Shown here piece after piece: positions 1 through 8,256 of a stretch of DNA of 64,000 nt (positions are counted from its first letter, which is position 1; every line of letters starts with the position of its first letter). This DNA is from Pseudomonas graminis. Its GTDB lineage: Bacteria; Pseudomonadota; Gammaproteobacteria; Pseudomonadales; Pseudomonadaceae. The notes below the pieces were generated by a model. That model ran no database searches, was not told where the DNA came from, and saw only the letters and a program-made list of their open reading frames with translations. The position numbers and the translations under genes are program-made. Where the stretch lies: positions 124,001-188,000 of the forward strand of contig NZ_SOCR01000010.1 in NCBI RefSeq assembly GCF_004364335.1. The letters are read 5' to 3'.

Positions 1-810
1 TGGATCAACATTCCCGGGGTCATCCGCTTTCAACCCTCGGAATTCATGAAGATCATCATGCCGGCGACCATCGCCTGGTACCTGTCCAAACGCACCTTGC
101 CGCCGCACCTCAAGCACGTGGCGGTGAGCCTCGGGCTGATTGGTCTGCCGTTCATTCTGATCGTGCGTCAGCCAGACCTCGGCACTTCGCTGCTGATTCT
201 GGCGTCCGGCACCTTCGTGCTGTTCATGGCCGGCCTGCGCTGGCGCTGGATCATCAGCGTGGTTGCGGCCGCGGTCCCGGTGGCCGTCGGCATGTGGTTC
301 TTCTTCATGCATGACTACCAGAAGCAGCGGATCCTGACCTTCCTCGACCCGGAGAGCGATCCGCTCGGCACCGGCTGGAACATCATTCAGTCCAAGGCGG
401 CAATTGGTTCGGGCGGCGTGTTCGGCAAGGGCTGGCTGATGGGCACACAGTCGCACCTGGACTTCCTGCCTGAAAGCCACACTGACTTCATTATTGCGGT
501 GCTTGGCGAGGAATTCGGCCTGGTGGGGATTTGCGCGCTGCTGCTGATCTACCTGTTGCTGATCGGCCGCGGGCTGGTGATCACCGCCCAGGCGCAGACC
601 CTCTACGGCAAGCTGCTCGCGGGCAGCCTGACCATGACCTTTTTTGTTTACGTTTTCGTCAATATCGGTATGGTCAGCGGTCTGCTGCCGGTCGTAGGCG
701 TGCCGCTGCCCTTCATTAGCTACGGCGGAACTTCGCTGGTGACGCTGCTGTCAGCGTTTGGTGTTTTGATGTCGGTCCATACACATCGCAAGTGGATCGC
801 TCAGGTTTGA
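1..810 (+). CDS. rodA: RodA, SEDS peptidoglycan polymerase (C-terminal part; start lies left of the window)
   Basis: The frame is open from base 1 and gives 269 residues, so the N-terminal quarter or so of the protein is missing. Several membrane segments are visible, along with the SEDS signatures VRQPDLGTSLL, DFLPESHTDFIIAVLGEEFG and FISYGGTS near the end. RodA polymerises glycan strands during lateral wall growth, working with PBP2 in the elongasome at the inner membrane. Neighbours mltB, rlpA and dacA, in the same direction and closely spaced, are the usual companions in Pseudomonas. The internal ATG at 46 is only a Met inside the protein. The identification is secure. Confidence 0.95.
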   Translation, partial: WINIPGVIRFQPSEFMKIIMPATIAWYLSKRTLPPHLKHVAVSLGLIGLPFILIVRQPDLGTSLLILASGTFVLFMAGLRWRWIISVVAAAVPVAVGMWFFFMHDYQKQRILTFLDPESDPLGTGWNIIQSKAAIGSGGVFGKGWLMGTQSHLDFLPESHTDFIIAVLGEEFGLVGICALLLIYLLLIGRGLVITAQAQTLYGKLLAGSLTMTFFVYVFVNIGMVSGLLPVVGVPLPFISYGGTSLVTLLSAFGVLMSVHTHRKWIAQV

Positions 811-827
811 TTAAGGTGAAGAACTCA

Positions 828-1838
828 ATGCAAGTAGTGCGTGGCTGGGCTGCTCGATATGCGCCGCTGGTCGGTCTGATGGGCATCTTCGGCTCAGTGC
901 AGGAATCACTTGCCGGTGACTATGACGGCTCTCCTCAAGTCGCCCAGTTCGTCAGCGAAATGACTCGCGATTATGGTTTTGCGGGCGAGCAACTGATCGA
1001 TGTGTTCCGCGATGTGCAGCGCAAGCAGGCGATCCTCGATGCCATTTCGAAGCCCGCCGAACGCGTCAAACCGTGGAAAGACTATCGCCCGATGTTCCTC
1101 ACCGACGCGCGGGTTGCCCGGGGTGTCGACTTCTGGCGTCAGCACGAGGCCGCCCTGACGCGCGCCGAGCAAGAGTATGGCGTGCCCGCTCAGGTCATCG
1201 TTTCGATTATCGGCGTGGAGACGTTTTTCGGCCGCAACACCGGTAATTACCGGGTGATGGACGCCTTGTCGACGTTGGCGTTCGACTATCCCCAGCGCGC
1301 CGATTTCTTCCGCAAGGAGCTGCGCGAGTTCCTGCTGCTGTCCCGCGAACAGCAGGTCGATCCGCTGACGCTCAAAGGCTCCTACGCCGGCGCAATGGGT
1401 TTGCCTCAGTTTATGCCGAGCAGCTTTCGCGCCTACGCAGTGGACTTCGACGGCGATGGCCACATCAATATCTGGAACGACCCGGACGATGCAATCGGCA
1501 GCGTGGCCAGCTACTTCCAGCGTCACGGCTGGGTGGCCGGCCAGCCGGTTGTCAGTCGCGCGGACGTGCGCGGTGACCGCGTTGATGAGGGCTTAAGCCC
1601 CGGCATTGACCCGGTGAAGAACGTTGGGGAGTTGCGAGCGTTGGGCTGGGCGAGTCATGATGCGCTGCGCGACGACATGCCGGTCACGGCGTTTCGCCTC
1701 GATGGCGACAAAGGCCCTGAATACTGGATGGGTTTGAAGAATTTTTACGCAATCACGCGGTACAACCGCAGCGTGATGTACGCCATGGCCGTGCATCAGC
1801 TGTCTGAAATGCTTGTTCAAGCCCGGGACGTCAAGTAA
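828..1838 (+). CDS. mltB: Lytic murein transglycosylase, MltB/SltB1 family
   Basis: A periplasmic muramidase-type enzyme of 336 residues that cuts the MurNAc-GlcNAc bond and leaves 1,6-anhydroMurNAc. The catalytic Glu is about residue 131 in IIGVETFFGRNTG, and SYAGAMGLPQFMPSS follows, both family hallmarks. The N-terminus looks like an ordinary signal peptide ending near SLAG with no lipobox Cys, so this resembles the soluble SltB1 type of P. aeruginosa rather than lipid-anchored MltB. I chose the ATG at 828, which has AAGGTGAAG upstream; the upstream start at 792 would overlap rodA. The stop overlaps the rlpA start by one base, indicating co-translation. Confidence 0.93.
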   Translation: MQVVRGWAARYAPLVGLMGIFGSVQESLAGDYDGSPQVAQFVSEMTRDYGFAGEQLIDVFRDVQRKQAILDAISKPAERVKPWKDYRPMFLTDARVARGVDFWRQHEAALTRAEQEYGVPAQVIVSIIGVETFFGRNTGNYRVMDALSTLAFDYPQRADFFRKELREFLLLSREQQVDPLTLKGSYAGAMGLPQFMPSSFRAYAVDFDGDGHINIWNDPDDAIGSVASYFQRHGWVAGQPVVSRADVRGDRVDEGLSPGIDPVKNVGELRALGWASHDALRDDMPVTAFRLDGDKGPEYWMGLKNFYAITRYNRSVMYAMAVHQLSEMLVQARDVK

Positions 1839-2884
1839 TGCGGTCACTGCCGATGCAACAACCATTGAAACTGATGGCCTTCGCGGCGCTGACTTTGCTG
1901 ATCGTCAGTTGCTCAACCAGCCGCCCGACGACCACGACGCAGCGACAGTCGGGCAACGTGATCCGCTCGCAGCCCGGGCTGGACATCAACCGGGCGCACA
2001 AAGACGGCGCGCCGTGGTGGGACGTTGATGTTTCGCGCATCCCCGACGCCATTCCGACCCTGCACACCGGCCCGTACAAGGCCAACCCCTACACCGTGCT
2101 GGGCAAGACCTATTTCCCGCTCAGCGATTCCAAGACCTACTCCCAGACGGGAACAGCGTCCTGGTACGGCACCAAATTCCACGGCCAGAACACCGCCAAC
2201 GGCGAAGTCTACGACCTGTATGGCATGAGCGCGGCGCACAAGACCTTGCCGCTGCCCAGCTATGTTCGCGTGACCAACCTGGACAATAACCGTACGGTGA
2301 TCCTGCGGGTCAATGATCGCGGCCCGTTCTATTCCGACCGCATCATCGACCTGTCCTACGCCGCCGCCAAAAAGCTCGGGTATGCCGAAACCGGCACGGC
2401 GCGGGTAAAAGTCGAAGGCATCGACCCGTCCCAATACTGGGCGCAGCGCGGCAAACCGGCGCCGCTGATGCTGGATCAGCCGCAAGTGGCCAGCAATACG
2501 CCGGCGCGTCAGCCGCAACCGGGCGCTCCGGTGATCACCGCATCTGCGGGTACGATCGAGCAATGGACGCCGCCGCCGCAGCAACACGCCGCCCCGGTCA
2601 CACCTGTGCCGATCGACGCAAAAAAAAACGCTTCCGGACAAGCGTCTGGGCTGTTTCTCCAGGTGGGAGCCTTCGCCAACCCGGACGCTGCGGAACTCCT
2701 GAGGTCGAAATTGAGCGGGATGGTCCGAGCGCCGGTGTTCGTGAGTTCGATCGCACGCAATCAACAGACGCTCTATCGCGTGCGGATGGGACCGGTCGAC
2801 ACGCCGGGTGAGGCCCAGCAACTGCAAAACAGCGTAAGGTCGGCCAATCTCGGCTCGCCAAGCGTCGTCACGTCGGACCAGTAA
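1838..2884 (+). CDS. rlpA: RlpA, septal lytic transglycosylase with SPOR domain
   Basis: A 348-residue lipoprotein with a lipobox at LIVSC (Cys25). A double-psi beta-barrel spans roughly residues 100-185 and keeps the two acidic residues tied to activity on denuded glycan in P. aeruginosa RlpA: Glu123 in NGEVYD and Asp160 in RVNDRGPF. A Pro/Gln-rich linker leads to a C-terminal SPOR domain starting near GLFLQVGAFA, which targets division septa. The first ATG overlaps the mltB stop; a second in-frame ATG at 1853 is a possible alternative start. It lies in the rodA-mltB-rlpA-dacA run. Confidence 0.95.
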   Translation: MRSLPMQQPLKLMAFAALTLLIVSCSTSRPTTTTQRQSGNVIRSQPGLDINRAHKDGAPWWDVDVSRIPDAIPTLHTGPYKANPYTVLGKTYFPLSDSKTYSQTGTASWYGTKFHGQNTANGEVYDLYGMSAAHKTLPLPSYVRVTNLDNNRTVILRVNDRGPFYSDRIIDLSYAAAKKLGYAETGTARVKVEGIDPSQYWAQRGKPAPLMLDQPQVASNTPARQPQPGAPVITASAGTIEQWTPPPQQHAAPVTPVPIDAKKNASGQASGLFLQVGAFANPDAAELLRSKLSGMVRAPVFVSSIARNQQTLYRVRMGPVDTPGEAQQLQNSVRSANLGSPSVVTSDQ

Positions 2885-3078
2885 CGCTTTATCAGCGATG
2901 CCCGCCCTGGAAACGGAGGCGGGTTTCGCCGCCTGACCGACGACCTGCCAACCGGCTTTGTCGTTGTCAGCAGCTTTTCACGGCACGTTCTGTAGAATGT
3001 GAGCCCGTTTGCCGGGGTAGCCCGGCACCCGCTTTGCCCGCAAGGGCATGTTTGCCCATTAGCATTTTCGAGAGACGG

Positions 3079-4239
3079 ATGAACATCACCAGCTTTGCAA
3101 AACGCCTTTGCCTGCTAATCCCGTTATTCACCGCGCCTGCCGTGTTTGCGGCAGAACAGATGACGCCATCGCCACCGCAACTGGCTGCCAAGGCTTATGT
3201 GCTGATGGACGCCAACAGCGGTAACGTTCTGGTCGAAAACAATGGCGACCAGCGCCTGCCACCGGCCAGTTTGACCAAGCTGATGACCGCCTACATCGCC
3301 ACGCTGGAAATCCGTCGTGGCCAGATCGGCGAAAACGACCCTGTGACCGTCAGCGAAAACGCCTGGCGCACCGGCGGTTCGCGGATGTTCATCAAAGTGG
3401 GCAGCCAGGTCACCGTCAGCGACTTGCTGCACGGCATCATCATTCAGTCGGGTAACGACGCCAGCGTTGCGCTTTCCGAGCACATCGCCGGCAGCGAAGA
3501 CGCCTTCGCCGACCTGATGAACAAGACCGCTGCCGACCTGGGCATGGTCAACAGCCACTTCATGAACCCGACCGGCCTGCCGAACTCTGATCACTACGCC
3601 ACCGCCCATGACATGGCCCTGCTGGCGCGCGCGATCATCCACGAAGACCCGGCTCACTACGCAATCTATTCGCAGAAAGAGTTCTTCTGGAACGGCATCA
3701 AACAGCCGAACCGCAACCTGCTGCTGTGGCGTGACAAGACCGTCGACGGTCTGAAAACCGGTCACACCGAAGAAGCCGGCTACTGCATGGTGTCCTCGGC
3801 CGTTCGTGATGGCATGCGTCTGATTGCAGTGGTGTTCGGCACCAACAGCGAGCAAGCTCGTGCTGCCGAGACTCAGAAGCTCCTGACCTACGGTTTCCGT
3901 TTCTTCGAAACCCAGACCTTCTATCAGAAGGGCACCGAGCTGGCTCAGGCACCGGTCTGGAAAGGCACAGAGCGTCTGGTCAAAGCCGGTCTGGCTGACG
4001 ACCTGACCATGACCATGCCAAAAGGCGAGCTGAAGAAGCTGGCCGCCAGCATGACCATGAACCCACAGTTGGTTGCACCGATCGCCAAAGGCGACGTCAT
4101 CGGCAAGGTTGAAGTCAAACTGGACGACAAGGTCGTGCACAGCGCCAACCTGATCGCCCTGGACGCCGTCGACGAAGGTGGTATCTTCCGCCGCCTGTGG
4201 GATAGCATCCGCTTGTTCTTCTACGGTCTGTTCAACTGA
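3079..4239 (+). CDS. dacA: D-alanyl-D-alanine carboxypeptidase, PBP5/6 type
   Basis: A 386-residue penicillin-binding protein that trims the terminal D-Ala from stem pentapeptides. A signal peptide ends near AVFA. The three serine-acyltransferase motifs are present: SLTK (Ser64, Lys67), SGN (124-126) and KTG (226-228). A C-terminal beta domain precedes an amphipathic helix, IFRRLWDSIRLFFYGLFN, that would anchor it to the outer face of the inner membrane. The ATG at 3079 sits behind a purine-rich GAGACGG. The orthologue at this place in P. aeruginosa is called dacC. Confidence 0.95.
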   Translation: MNITSFAKRLCLLIPLFTAPAVFAAEQMTPSPPQLAAKAYVLMDANSGNVLVENNGDQRLPPASLTKLMTAYIATLEIRRGQIGENDPVTVSENAWRTGGSRMFIKVGSQVTVSDLLHGIIIQSGNDASVALSEHIAGSEDAFADLMNKTAADLGMVNSHFMNPTGLPNSDHYATAHDMALLARAIIHEDPAHYAIYSQKEFFWNGIKQPNRNLLLWRDKTVDGLKTGHTEEAGYCMVSSAVRDGMRLIAVVFGTNSEQARAAETQKLLTYGFRFFETQTFYQKGTELAQAPVWKGTERLVKAGLADDLTMTMPKGELKKLAASMTMNPQLVAPIAKGDVIGKVEVKLDDKVVHSANLIALDAVDEGGIFRRLWDSIRLFFYGLFN

Positions 4240-4275
4240 TCAACGATTGATCAAAAGCTGACCGTTGCTCCGTAC

Positions 4276-4314
4276 GCCCCCGTCGCCGACCGCGCCGGGG
4301 GCCTGTCCGTTTTC
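4276..4314 (+). terminator. Possible weak terminator after dacA
   Basis: GCCCCC (4276-4281) can pair with GGGGGC (4297-4302) around a GC-rich loop, followed by a short T-rich stretch (CCGTTTT). It separates dacA from the lipoate genes. There is no long U tract, so it may be leaky or not a terminator. Confidence 0.35.
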
Positions 4315-4337
4315 CGGCTTACGAGGCCGTTACTGCC

Positions 4338-4613
4338 ATGACAGATACCGAAGTAAAAGCGCCAAAAATCGAATTTCCCTGCGCCGACTATCCCATCAAG
4401 ATCATCGGTGACACGGGTGTGGGCTTCAAAGACAGAGTCATCGAGATTCTCGAGAAGCACGCCACCGTCGACATGAACACCCTGGCCGAGCGCCAGAGCA
4501 GCAACGGCAAGTACACCACCGTTCAGTTGCACATCATCGCCACCGGTCAAGACCAGCTTTACGACATCAACAGTGAATTGCGGGCCACCGGCTTCGTGCA
4601 CATGGTGCTGTGA
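4338..4613 (+). CDS. ybeD: YbeD family protein (DUF493)
   Basis: A small protein of 91 residues, PCADYPIKIIGDTG near the start and TGFVHMVL at the end, typical of the YbeD/DUF493 family with an ACT-like fold. The biochemical role is not established; the gene is regularly found just before lipB. Here its stop overlaps the lipB start by one base (TGATG), so translation is probably coupled and a link to lipoate metabolism is plausible but unproven. Confidence 0.9.
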   Translation: MTDTEVKAPKIEFPCADYPIKIIGDTGVGFKDRVIEILEKHATVDMNTLAERQSSNGKYTTVQLHIIATGQDQLYDINSELRATGFVHMVL

Positions 4614-5260
4614 TGGGTGCGGTTCTGGGCTTTCGTGAACTCGGGCTGACCGACTACGAGCCCACCTGGCAGGCCATGAAACGCTTCACCGACGGTCGCG
4701 ACCGCGAAACCGCCGATGAGGTCTGGCTGGTGCAGCATCCACCTGTCTTCACTCAAGGCCAGTCCGGCAAGCCCGAGCATTTGCTACTGCCGGGTGATAT
4801 CCCGGTGGTGCAGGTCGATCGCGGCGGCCAAGTGACTTATCATGGCCCCGGCCAACTGGTCGCGTATTTGCTGCTGGACGTGCGCCGTCTGGGCTTTGGC
4901 GTTCGCGAACTGGTCACCCGGATCGAGCGCAGCCTGATCGATCTGCTGGCCAGTTACGGCGTAGACGCCGCAGCCAAGCCCGATGCACCGGGGGTTTATG
5001 TCGACGGCGCCAAAGTTGCCTCTTTGGGGTTGCGCATCCGCAACGGCTGTTCGTTTCACGGCCTTGCGTTGAACGTCGATATGGATCTGGACCCTTTTAA
5101 ACGGATTAACCCCTGCGGATATGCGGGGCTGGCGATGACCCAGCTGCGTGAACAGGCAGGTCCGATTGAATTTGCCGAGGTTAGTGCCCGGCTGCGTGCG
5201 CAGCTCGTCAACCACCTCGACTACGCTGAGCAGACGACCCTAACGGGCGGAATCGATTGA
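4613..5260 (+). CDS. lipB: LipB, octanoyl-ACP:protein octanoyltransferase
   Basis: Moves the octanoyl group from acyl carrier protein to the lipoyl domains of 2-oxoacid dehydrogenases and glycine cleavage H protein, the first step of de novo lipoylation. It has 215 residues from the ATG at 4613. Conserved blocks are RGGQVTYHGPGQL, the catalytic Lys134 in GAKVASLGLRI and the acyl-carrying Cys168 in INPCGYAGL. A GTG at 4610 would add one Met, but the TGATG overlap with ybeD favours 4613. It is followed after one base by lipA. Confidence 0.95.
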   Translation: MGAVLGFRELGLTDYEPTWQAMKRFTDGRDRETADEVWLVQHPPVFTQGQSGKPEHLLLPGDIPVVQVDRGGQVTYHGPGQLVAYLLLDVRRLGFGVRELVTRIERSLIDLLASYGVDAAAKPDAPGVYVDGAKVASLGLRIRNGCSFHGLALNVDMDLDPFKRINPCGYAGLAMTQLREQAGPIEFAEVSARLRAQLVNHLDYAEQTTLTGGID

Positions 5261-5261
5261 T

Positions 5262-6323
5262 ATGACTACCGCGTATGAGGCAGCTGACACTGTCGTGAAT
5301 ACAGAGAATGCCGTACAAACCCTGATCCCGACAGTGAGCGTGGCCACGCCTGAGCGTGTGGCTCGCCCGAAAGTGGAAGCCGGCGTGAAGCTGCGCGGCG
5401 CGGAAAAAGTCGCGCGCATCCCGGTGAAGATCATTCCGACGGTCGATCTGCCGAAGAAGCCGGACTGGATTCGCGTGCGCATTCCGGTGTCGCCGGAAGT
5501 CGACCGCATCAAAGCGCTGCTGCGCAAGCACAAGCTGCACAGCGTGTGCGAAGAGGCGTCCTGCCCGAACCTGGGCGAGTGCTTCTCCGGCGGTACCGCG
5601 ACCTTCATGATCATGGGCGACATCTGCACCCGTCGCTGCCCGTTCTGCGACGTCGGCCATGGCCGTCCGAAGGCGCTGGACACCGATGAGCCGAAAAACC
5701 TCGCCGTTGCCATCGCGGACCTGAAACTCAAGTACGTTGTTATCACTTCCGTGGACCGTGACGACCTGCGCGACGGCGGTGCTCAGCACTTTGCCGACTG
5801 CATCCGCGAGATCCGCTTGCTGTCGCCGAACGTGCAGCTGGAAACCCTGGTTCCGGATTACCGTGGCCGCATGGACATCGCGCTGGAAATCACCGCCGCG
5901 ACGCCGCCAGACGTCTTCAACCACAACCTGGAAACCGTGCCGCGCCTGTACAAGGCTGCGCGTCCGGGTTCGGATTACCAGTGGTCGCTGACCTTGCTCA
6001 AGCGCTTCAAGGAAATGGTCCCCCACGTGCCGACCAAGTCCGGGCTGATGCTGGGGCTGGGCGAGACCGACGAAGAAGTCATCGAAGTCATGCAGCGCAT
6101 GCGCGAGCACAACATCGACATGCTGACTCTGGGTCAGTACCTGCAACCGTCGCGCAATCATTTGCCAGTGCAGCGCTTCGTGCACCCTGACGTCTTCGAC
6201 TGGTTTGCCGAAGAAGGCTACAAGATGGGCTTCAAGAACGTCGCCTCCGGCCCGCTGGTTCGCTCCTCGTACCACGCGGACGAACAAGCCAAGCTGGTCA
6301 AGTCGCTGCTCACGGCGGGTTGA
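5262..6323 (+). CDS. lipA: LipA, lipoyl synthase (radical SAM)
   Basis: Inserts two sulfur atoms into protein-bound octanoyl chains. The 353-residue protein has both cysteine sets of lipoyl synthases: CEEASCPNLGEC for the auxiliary, sacrificial [4Fe-4S] cluster and CTRRCPFC for the radical SAM cluster. An N-terminal extension of about 60 residues precedes the core. It forms an operon with ybeD and lipB, one base after lipB, and ends before a strong terminator. Confidence 0.97.
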   Translation: MTTAYEAADTVVNTENAVQTLIPTVSVATPERVARPKVEAGVKLRGAEKVARIPVKIIPTVDLPKKPDWIRVRIPVSPEVDRIKALLRKHKLHSVCEEASCPNLGECFSGGTATFMIMGDICTRRCPFCDVGHGRPKALDTDEPKNLAVAIADLKLKYVVITSVDRDDLRDGGAQHFADCIREIRLLSPNVQLETLVPDYRGRMDIALEITAATPPDVFNHNLETVPRLYKAARPGSDYQWSLTLLKRFKEMVPHVPTKSGLMLGLGETDEEVIEVMQRMREHNIDMLTLGQYLQPSRNHLPVQRFVHPDVFDWFAEEGYKMGFKNVASGPLVRSSYHADEQAKLVKSLLTAG

Positions 6324-6349
6324 TCACAGCGTCGTTGATGCAGAACGCA

Positions 6350-6387
6350 AAACGGGCCGGATAGAAATATCCGGCCCGTTTTTTTAT
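6350..6387 (+). terminator. Rho-independent terminator of ybeD-lipB-lipA
   Basis: AACGGGCCGGA (6351-6361) pairs perfectly with TCCGGCCCGTT (6370-6380) around an 8-base loop and is followed by a run of T. It lies 27 bases after the lipA stop. Confidence 0.92.
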
Positions 6388-6443
6388 GCGTGGCGTTCAC
6401 GGCGGTATGGCTAACCTGCATCGCCATAACGGCACACGCATTC

Positions 6444-6542
6444 TGTAGGAGCCGGCTTGCTGGCGAATGCGGTTGCCCCGACAAACTTATATAGCCTGAC
6501 GGACCGCATTCGCCACCGTCGTAACCTCCGGCAGCTCCTACA
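6444..6542. repeat. REP pair, variant right arm
   Basis: The left arm is the common TGTAGGAGCCGGCTTGCTGG type. The inverted right arm reads CGCATTCGCCACC...CCGGCAGCTCCTACA, with the usual AGCAAGCCGG core replaced by GTCGTAACCTCCGGCAG. The same altered arm recurs at 42878-42909. It lies between two convergent genes. Confidence 0.85.
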
Positions 6543-6578
6543 GGTTGTGTGCTCGCCTGAGGATCATGTCTGCAGCAG

Positions 6579-7916
6579 TTACGGCTTGCGCAACTGCTCC
6601 AGCAATTCCTGGGTTGGATACCCGTCCGCTGGCCAGCCAAAGGATTGCTGTGCACTGCGGATCGCCTTGCGCGTGTTGGCGCCGATGATCCCGTCCGGCG
6701 CGCCTGCGTCGTACTGTCGGGCCGAGAGCAGCGTCTGCAACTCGATACGCTCGGTGCGGCTCAGCGGACGATCGCCCCGTGGCCAACTGCCTTGCACATA
6801 ACCGCCGCCATTGAAGCGCTCGGACAGCAATCCGATGGCCATCGCATAGGACGACGAGTTGTTGTACTTCAGGATGGCGCGGAAGTTATCCATCACCAGA
6901 AAGGCCGGGCCTTTGTAGCCAGCGGGCAGCAGCAACGCCGCCTGTTGCTGCAGCAGATTGGCCGGGAGTGCAGAGCCGTTCGGCAGCTTCAGACCCAGCT
7001 GCTGCCATTCGCCAATGGATTTGCGGGTTGAGGCGTCTGCCAGCGCGTAGTCGAAACCCTGAGCCAGTTGCACTTCGAAGCCCCACGGCTGGCCTTTCTG
7101 CCAGCCGGAGCTTTGCAGGTAATGCGCAGTGGAGGCGAGGGCGTCGGTCGGAGAGTTCCAGATATCACGGCGACCGTCGCCGTCGAAGTCCACCGCGTGG
7201 GTGTTGTAGGTCGTCGGTATGAACTGCGTCTGACCCATGGCGCCGGCCCATGATCCGAGCATGCTCGGCGCATCGATGTCGCCGTGCTGAATGATCTGCA
7301 GCGCGGCGATCAGTTGATCCTGGGCGAACTGCGGCCGGCGGCCTTCATAGGCCAGCGTCGCCAGTGAGCGAATCACTGACTGAGTGCCCTGGAACTGGCC
7401 GAAGCTGCTCTCCATGCCCCACACGGCAACCAGTGCCTGGCGATCGACGCCATAACGCTGCTCGATGGCGCTGAGCGCGTCGGCGTATTGATTGAGCAAT
7501 GCCTGCCCCTTGCGCACGCGCACGGCCGACATCGCGCCGTCGAGGTATTCCCACACCGGGCGACTGAATTCCGGCTGGCTGCGATCGGCCTTGACCACGC
7601 TCATGTCCGGCGTGACACCGGCAAATGCGTTATCGAACACCTCGGGGCGCACACCCGCGTTCAGCGCCAGAGCACGAAACTGGCTCTGCCACTCGCTGAA
7701 GGTCATTGCGGGCTGGATTTCAAAGTTGCCGTCGTCGGGTTGCGCAACGGCGCCTGAAGGCGTGGGCAGGTTCTTGACGACTTGCGCCGCGGGCGCGGAC
7801 TGGAGAGGGGTGGCAACGGCAGCGGTAGGCTGCTCGGCACAGGCAACCAGCGCGAAGAGGCTGGAAGCGGCGATCAACTGGCGAAGGTGCCAGCGACGGG
7901 GAAAGCTTGGGGGCAT
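6579..7916 (-). CDS. Lytic murein transglycosylase, MltB family lipoprotein with peptidoglycan-binding domain
   Basis: A second MltB-type lytic transglycosylase, 445 residues from the ATG at 7916 (a GTG at 7928 is possible). A lipobox FALVAC places the lipid-modified Cys at 26. The catalytic Glu is about residue 169 in VWGMESSFGQFQG, followed by GSWAGAMGQTQFIP. The last 60 residues are a PG_binding_1 domain (ERIELQTLLSARQYDAGAPD). It matches the PGB-domain SltB-type enzyme found near lipA in P. aeruginosa. It stands alone between a REP pair and arfA, with a signal and anchor for the outer membrane. Confidence 0.92.
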   Translation of the reverse strand: MPPSFPRRWHLRQLIAASSLFALVACAEQPTAAVATPLQSAPAAQVVKNLPTPSGAVAQPDDGNFEIQPAMTFSEWQSQFRALALNAGVRPEVFDNAFAGVTPDMSVVKADRSQPEFSRPVWEYLDGAMSAVRVRKGQALLNQYADALSAIEQRYGVDRQALVAVWGMESSFGQFQGTQSVIRSLATLAYEGRRPQFAQDQLIAALQIIQHGDIDAPSMLGSWAGAMGQTQFIPTTYNTHAVDFDGDGRRDIWNSPTDALASTAHYLQSSGWQKGQPWGFEVQLAQGFDYALADASTRKSIGEWQQLGLKLPNGSALPANLLQQQAALLLPAGYKGPAFLVMDNFRAILKYNNSSSYAMAIGLLSERFNGGGYVQGSWPRGDRPLSRTERIELQTLLSARQYDAGAPDGIIGANTRKAIRSAQQSFGWPADGYPTQELLEQLRKP

Positions 7917-8002
7917 TCTGGGGTCCACAGGGCTAAACCGGAAGGTGCAGACCTTAACATGCCGGCCCTGTTGGTGGGGCGTCAGTCAGTAACCTGAAGT
8001 TT

Positions 8003-8161
8003 TCAAGCCGCCATAACGGAAGAAGCCTCCCAGCTTTTAGACTGGAAGGCTTCGCGGCGGTAGCTGCCTTTGCCTTTGCCGGGTTGTTCCTGACGGCTGC
8101 GGAACAGTGGCTGGGCGATGATGGATTTGGCCTTGTTCGGCCGCTTTTTGGCTTTGCTCAT
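8003..8161 (-). CDS. arfA: ArfA, alternative ribosome-rescue factor
   Basis: A 52-residue basic protein that I read directly from the minus strand, from ATG at 8161 to TGA at 8003. It carries the ArfA signature: QPLFRSRQEQ, then KGKGSYRR, then WEAS, aligning with LFRQR, KGKGSYMR and WEAS of E. coli ArfA. ArfA enters ribosomes stalled on mRNAs without stop codons and recruits RF2 to release the peptide, as a backup to trans-translation. The C-terminal codons form an RNA hairpin (see 8022-8053), which is how E. coli arfA makes its own mRNA non-stop. It lies alone between holA and the MltB-like gene. Confidence 0.9.
   Translation of the reverse strand: MSKAKKRPNKAKSIIAQPLFRSRQEQPGKGKGSYRREAFQSKSWEASSVMAA
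8022..8053 (-). promoter_or_regulatory. Intragenic hairpin in arfA mRNA (probable RNase III or truncation site)
   Basis: Within the arfA reading frame the transcript can form a stem of about 12-13 pairs, with one or two G-U pairs, between 8041-8053 and 8022-8034 around a short loop. It covers the codons for EAFQSKSWEAS. In E. coli a comparable hairpin causes transcript cleavage or early termination, so ArfA protein is tagged by tmRNA unless trans-translation fails. There is no U tract after the stem here, so cleavage looks more likely than intrinsic termination. Confidence 0.7.
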
Positions 8162-8256
8162 GGCGTTCTCGCTCAAGTGATGGGGTGGAGCAGCGGGGAT
8201 ATTCTGCCAGTTCGGTGCCGCTGTCCAATTAACCTGAGCTATCGAAACGTTACAGA

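Noticed and set aside
8037..8228. 63-codon minus-strand frame (MDSGTELAEYPRC...)
   Set aside because: Out of frame with arfA, which shares the same DNA and matches the ArfA family.
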